Assembly (NCBI GenBank): GCA_014084085.1
Contig: NPFB01000082.1
Coordinates: 42,149-79,486, forward strand
From: Hondaea fermentalgiana
Taxonomy: Eukaryota; Sar; Bigyra; Thraustochytrida; Thraustochytriidae
DNA: 37,338 bases
Direction: 5' to 3'
The notes beneath the pieces were generated by a model. The model made no database searches and was not told the origin of the DNA. It was given only the letters and a program-made list of their open reading frames with translations. This document shows, piece by piece, positions 36,139-37,338 of this stretch. The position numbers and the translations under genes were made by a program. How positions within the stretch are numbered: the first letter of the stretch is position 1; every line of letters begins with the position of its first letter.

Positions 36139-36765
36139 CTAAACCATTGTAACGTACTTGCCACGGAAGAAGTTGCGCGCATAGCCGTGCACCTCGAACA
36201 TGCGCTCATCCAAATCCGTGAGGAAAACGAGCACCACAATATTTGTAAGAACCGACACGTCCGAGATTGCGGTCGTAGCACAATAGAGAATGGAGGCCAA
36301 AATGGCAACGAGCGAGACAAGAGTGTGCACAATGCCAATCATGATGTAGCCCTTTTTAAAGAAGACGATACCTTTTGTGAAATCTGGAAGCAAGAAAATG
36401 AGTGCAATGACGAGTCCGCAAATGATACCCTGCGGTGAAGCAGACTCGACCTTGACGTGGAAGGTGCCGTTCTCATCCTTGTCCAGAATACCGCCAGTCA
36501 GCGAGCAATCGTCGCTGCTCACGATGGAGCACACAATGCTCTCGTAGATGAAGACCTGGAAAGCAAACAGTTGGATGGCGATGGTCACCAGGGACACGGC
36601 GATGCCGTCCGGGATCACGTACGCTGTCTGGAGGTAGCAGTACACCGTCTCTCCGCCAATGCCGAGCACCTCTTTCCAACACTCGGCGCCAGTCTTCACA
36701 TCCACGGAGTCCTCCGCGCCCTCGATCGACGGCGCAGGCGCCTCGACGTCCACCTTGTCCGTCAT
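36139..36765 (-). CDS. Four-TM membrane protein, function unknown
   Basis: This is a 208-residue protein from the ATG at 36765. An acidic N-terminus (MTDKVDVEAPAPSIEGAED) is followed by four hydrophobic segments: GIAVSLVTIAIQLFAFQVFI (about 65-85), GIICGLVIALIFLLPDF (about 120-136), IMIGIVHTLVSLVAILASIL (about 147-167) and VSVLTNIVVLVFLTDLDERMF (about 178-198). The loop between the first two contains two Cys (CSIVSSDDC) and an NGT sequon and is probably extracytosolic. The tail is basic. The frame continues far upstream through translated CTTTG repeats, which I exclude. No family is recognised. Confidence 0.75.
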   Translation of the reverse strand: MTDKVDVEAPAPSIEGAEDSVDVKTGAECWKEVLGIGGETVYCYLQTAYVIPDGIAVSLVTIAIQLFAFQVFIYESIVCSIVSSDDCSLTGGILDKDENGTFHVKVESASPQGIICGLVIALIFLLPDFTKGIVFFKKGYIMIGIVHTLVSLVAILASILYCATTAISDVSVLTNIVVLVFLTDLDERMFEVHGYARNFFRGKYVTMV

Positions 36766-37338
36766 GCTCGCTGCTGGCTGCTGCTCTTGCTCGCTGCTGC
36801 CCTTGCTCTTACGGCTCGAGCGCCGCCCGCGGTCTCTCGTTCGGGCTTTGCTTTGCTTTCCTCTGCTTTGCTTTCCTCTGCTTTGCTTTGCTTTGCTTTG
36901 CTTTCCTCCACTTTGCTTTCCTACATGCCCGTGGGTCCGCTGGGCCCACCCTGCAGCCGGAAAGTACTGCTCGCACTGGCTGCTGGTGCCTGCACCTCCC
37001 CGGAGCCGGCGCCCGGCCGTAGAAGGGAAGCAGGCCAAGCCTACCCAGCCCAGCCACAAGCCTTGGCACTCCGAGCCGTGCAAAGCCGCTGGCACGGCGA
37101 GCAGCCGTAAGCCGCCGCCGTAAGCCGCAGTGGCCGCGCGCGGCTTGCAGCCATGGCAGCTCGCATCGCCGCCGCGCGTGCAGCGCTGTGCACGCGCTGT
37201 GCACGCGCCAGCCAGCTCGCCGCTCTCTTTGCTGCCCGGACTCGCGGCGCGGCGTAAACCCTCCTGGTACATTCACGCCGCCATGGCGAGCTAGCGCACT
37301 CGGCACAGCGCGGCGCAGCGCAGCCCCGCACGGCGGCG
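36766..37338. other. Upstream region of the four-TM gene to window edge
   Basis: These 573 bp contain a CTTTG pentanucleotide array (36846-36925) and GC-rich degenerate repeats, including two GCGCTGTGCAC units (about 37182-37205). Nothing coding is supported before the window ends. Confidence 0.5.
36846..36925. repeat. (CTTTG)n / CTTTC-CTCTG minisatellite in the gene leader
   Basis: About 80 bp of CTTTG units are interrupted by CTTTCCTCTG blocks. It begins about 80 bp upstream of the four-TM start codon and translates to Lys/Gln/Ser repeats if read through. Confidence 0.9.

Overview
This window looks like nuclear DNA of a unicellular eukaryote with a compact, GC-rich genome. The evidence is two genes with GT-AG introns, a eukaryotic ribosomal protein (eS26), a CIA-adaptor protein (LTO1), ankyrin and KH-domain proteins, and a Dispatched-like transporter with Pro/Thr/Ser-rich linkers. 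Two genes, a plant-LIG6-type SNM1/DNA-ligase fusion and a eukaryotic LpxK, suggest a lineage outside animals and fungi. My best guess is a stramenopile, perhaps a labyrinthulomycete (thraustochytrid). That placement is inference only; no organellar, bacterial or viral region is visible.

Layout, left to right. From 1 to 7.1 kb are pyridoxamine-phosphate oxidase (+), a METTL7-like methyltransferase (+), a multipass membrane protein (-) head-to-head with a Coa1/Tim21-like mitochondrial protein (+), a type II coiled-coil membrane protein (-) and a zinc-knuckle protein (-). From 7.1 to 10.3 kb is a gene-poor stretch full of simple repeats. From 10.3 to 20 kb are a mitochondrial rhodanese (-), spliced eS26 (-) divergent from the spliced 1359-residue SNM1-RanBP2 finger-DNA ligase (+), LpxK (-), and a 2-oxoglutarate dioxygenase (-) whose stop codon is in frame with LpxK only 21 bp before its ATG. 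From 20 to 27.5 kb are a four-KH, polyQ RNA-binding protein (-), LTO1 (-) divergent from a multipass membrane protein (+), a mitochondrial two-TM protein (-) and a small basic Cys-motif protein (+). From 27.5 to 37.3 kb are the 1466-residue Dispatched-like protein (-), a GC-rich gene-free stretch, an ankyrin protein (-) whose 3' end is tandemly duplicated, and a four-TM protein (-).

The genes are not an operon or a single pathway. Shared themes are mitochondria (Coa1-like protein, rhodanese, LpxK, two-TM protein), cofactor and Fe-S biology (PNPO, rhodanese, LTO1), DNA repair (ligase fusion) and RNA or translation (eS26, KH protein, and LTO1, whose client ABCE1 recycles ribosomes). The most notable features are the nuclease-ligase fusion with an added zinc finger, the dioxygenase-TAA-LpxK arrangement, an LEF C-terminus on LTO1 that fits the CIA-targeting signal, and several inverted and tandem repeats near gene ends or in shared promoters.
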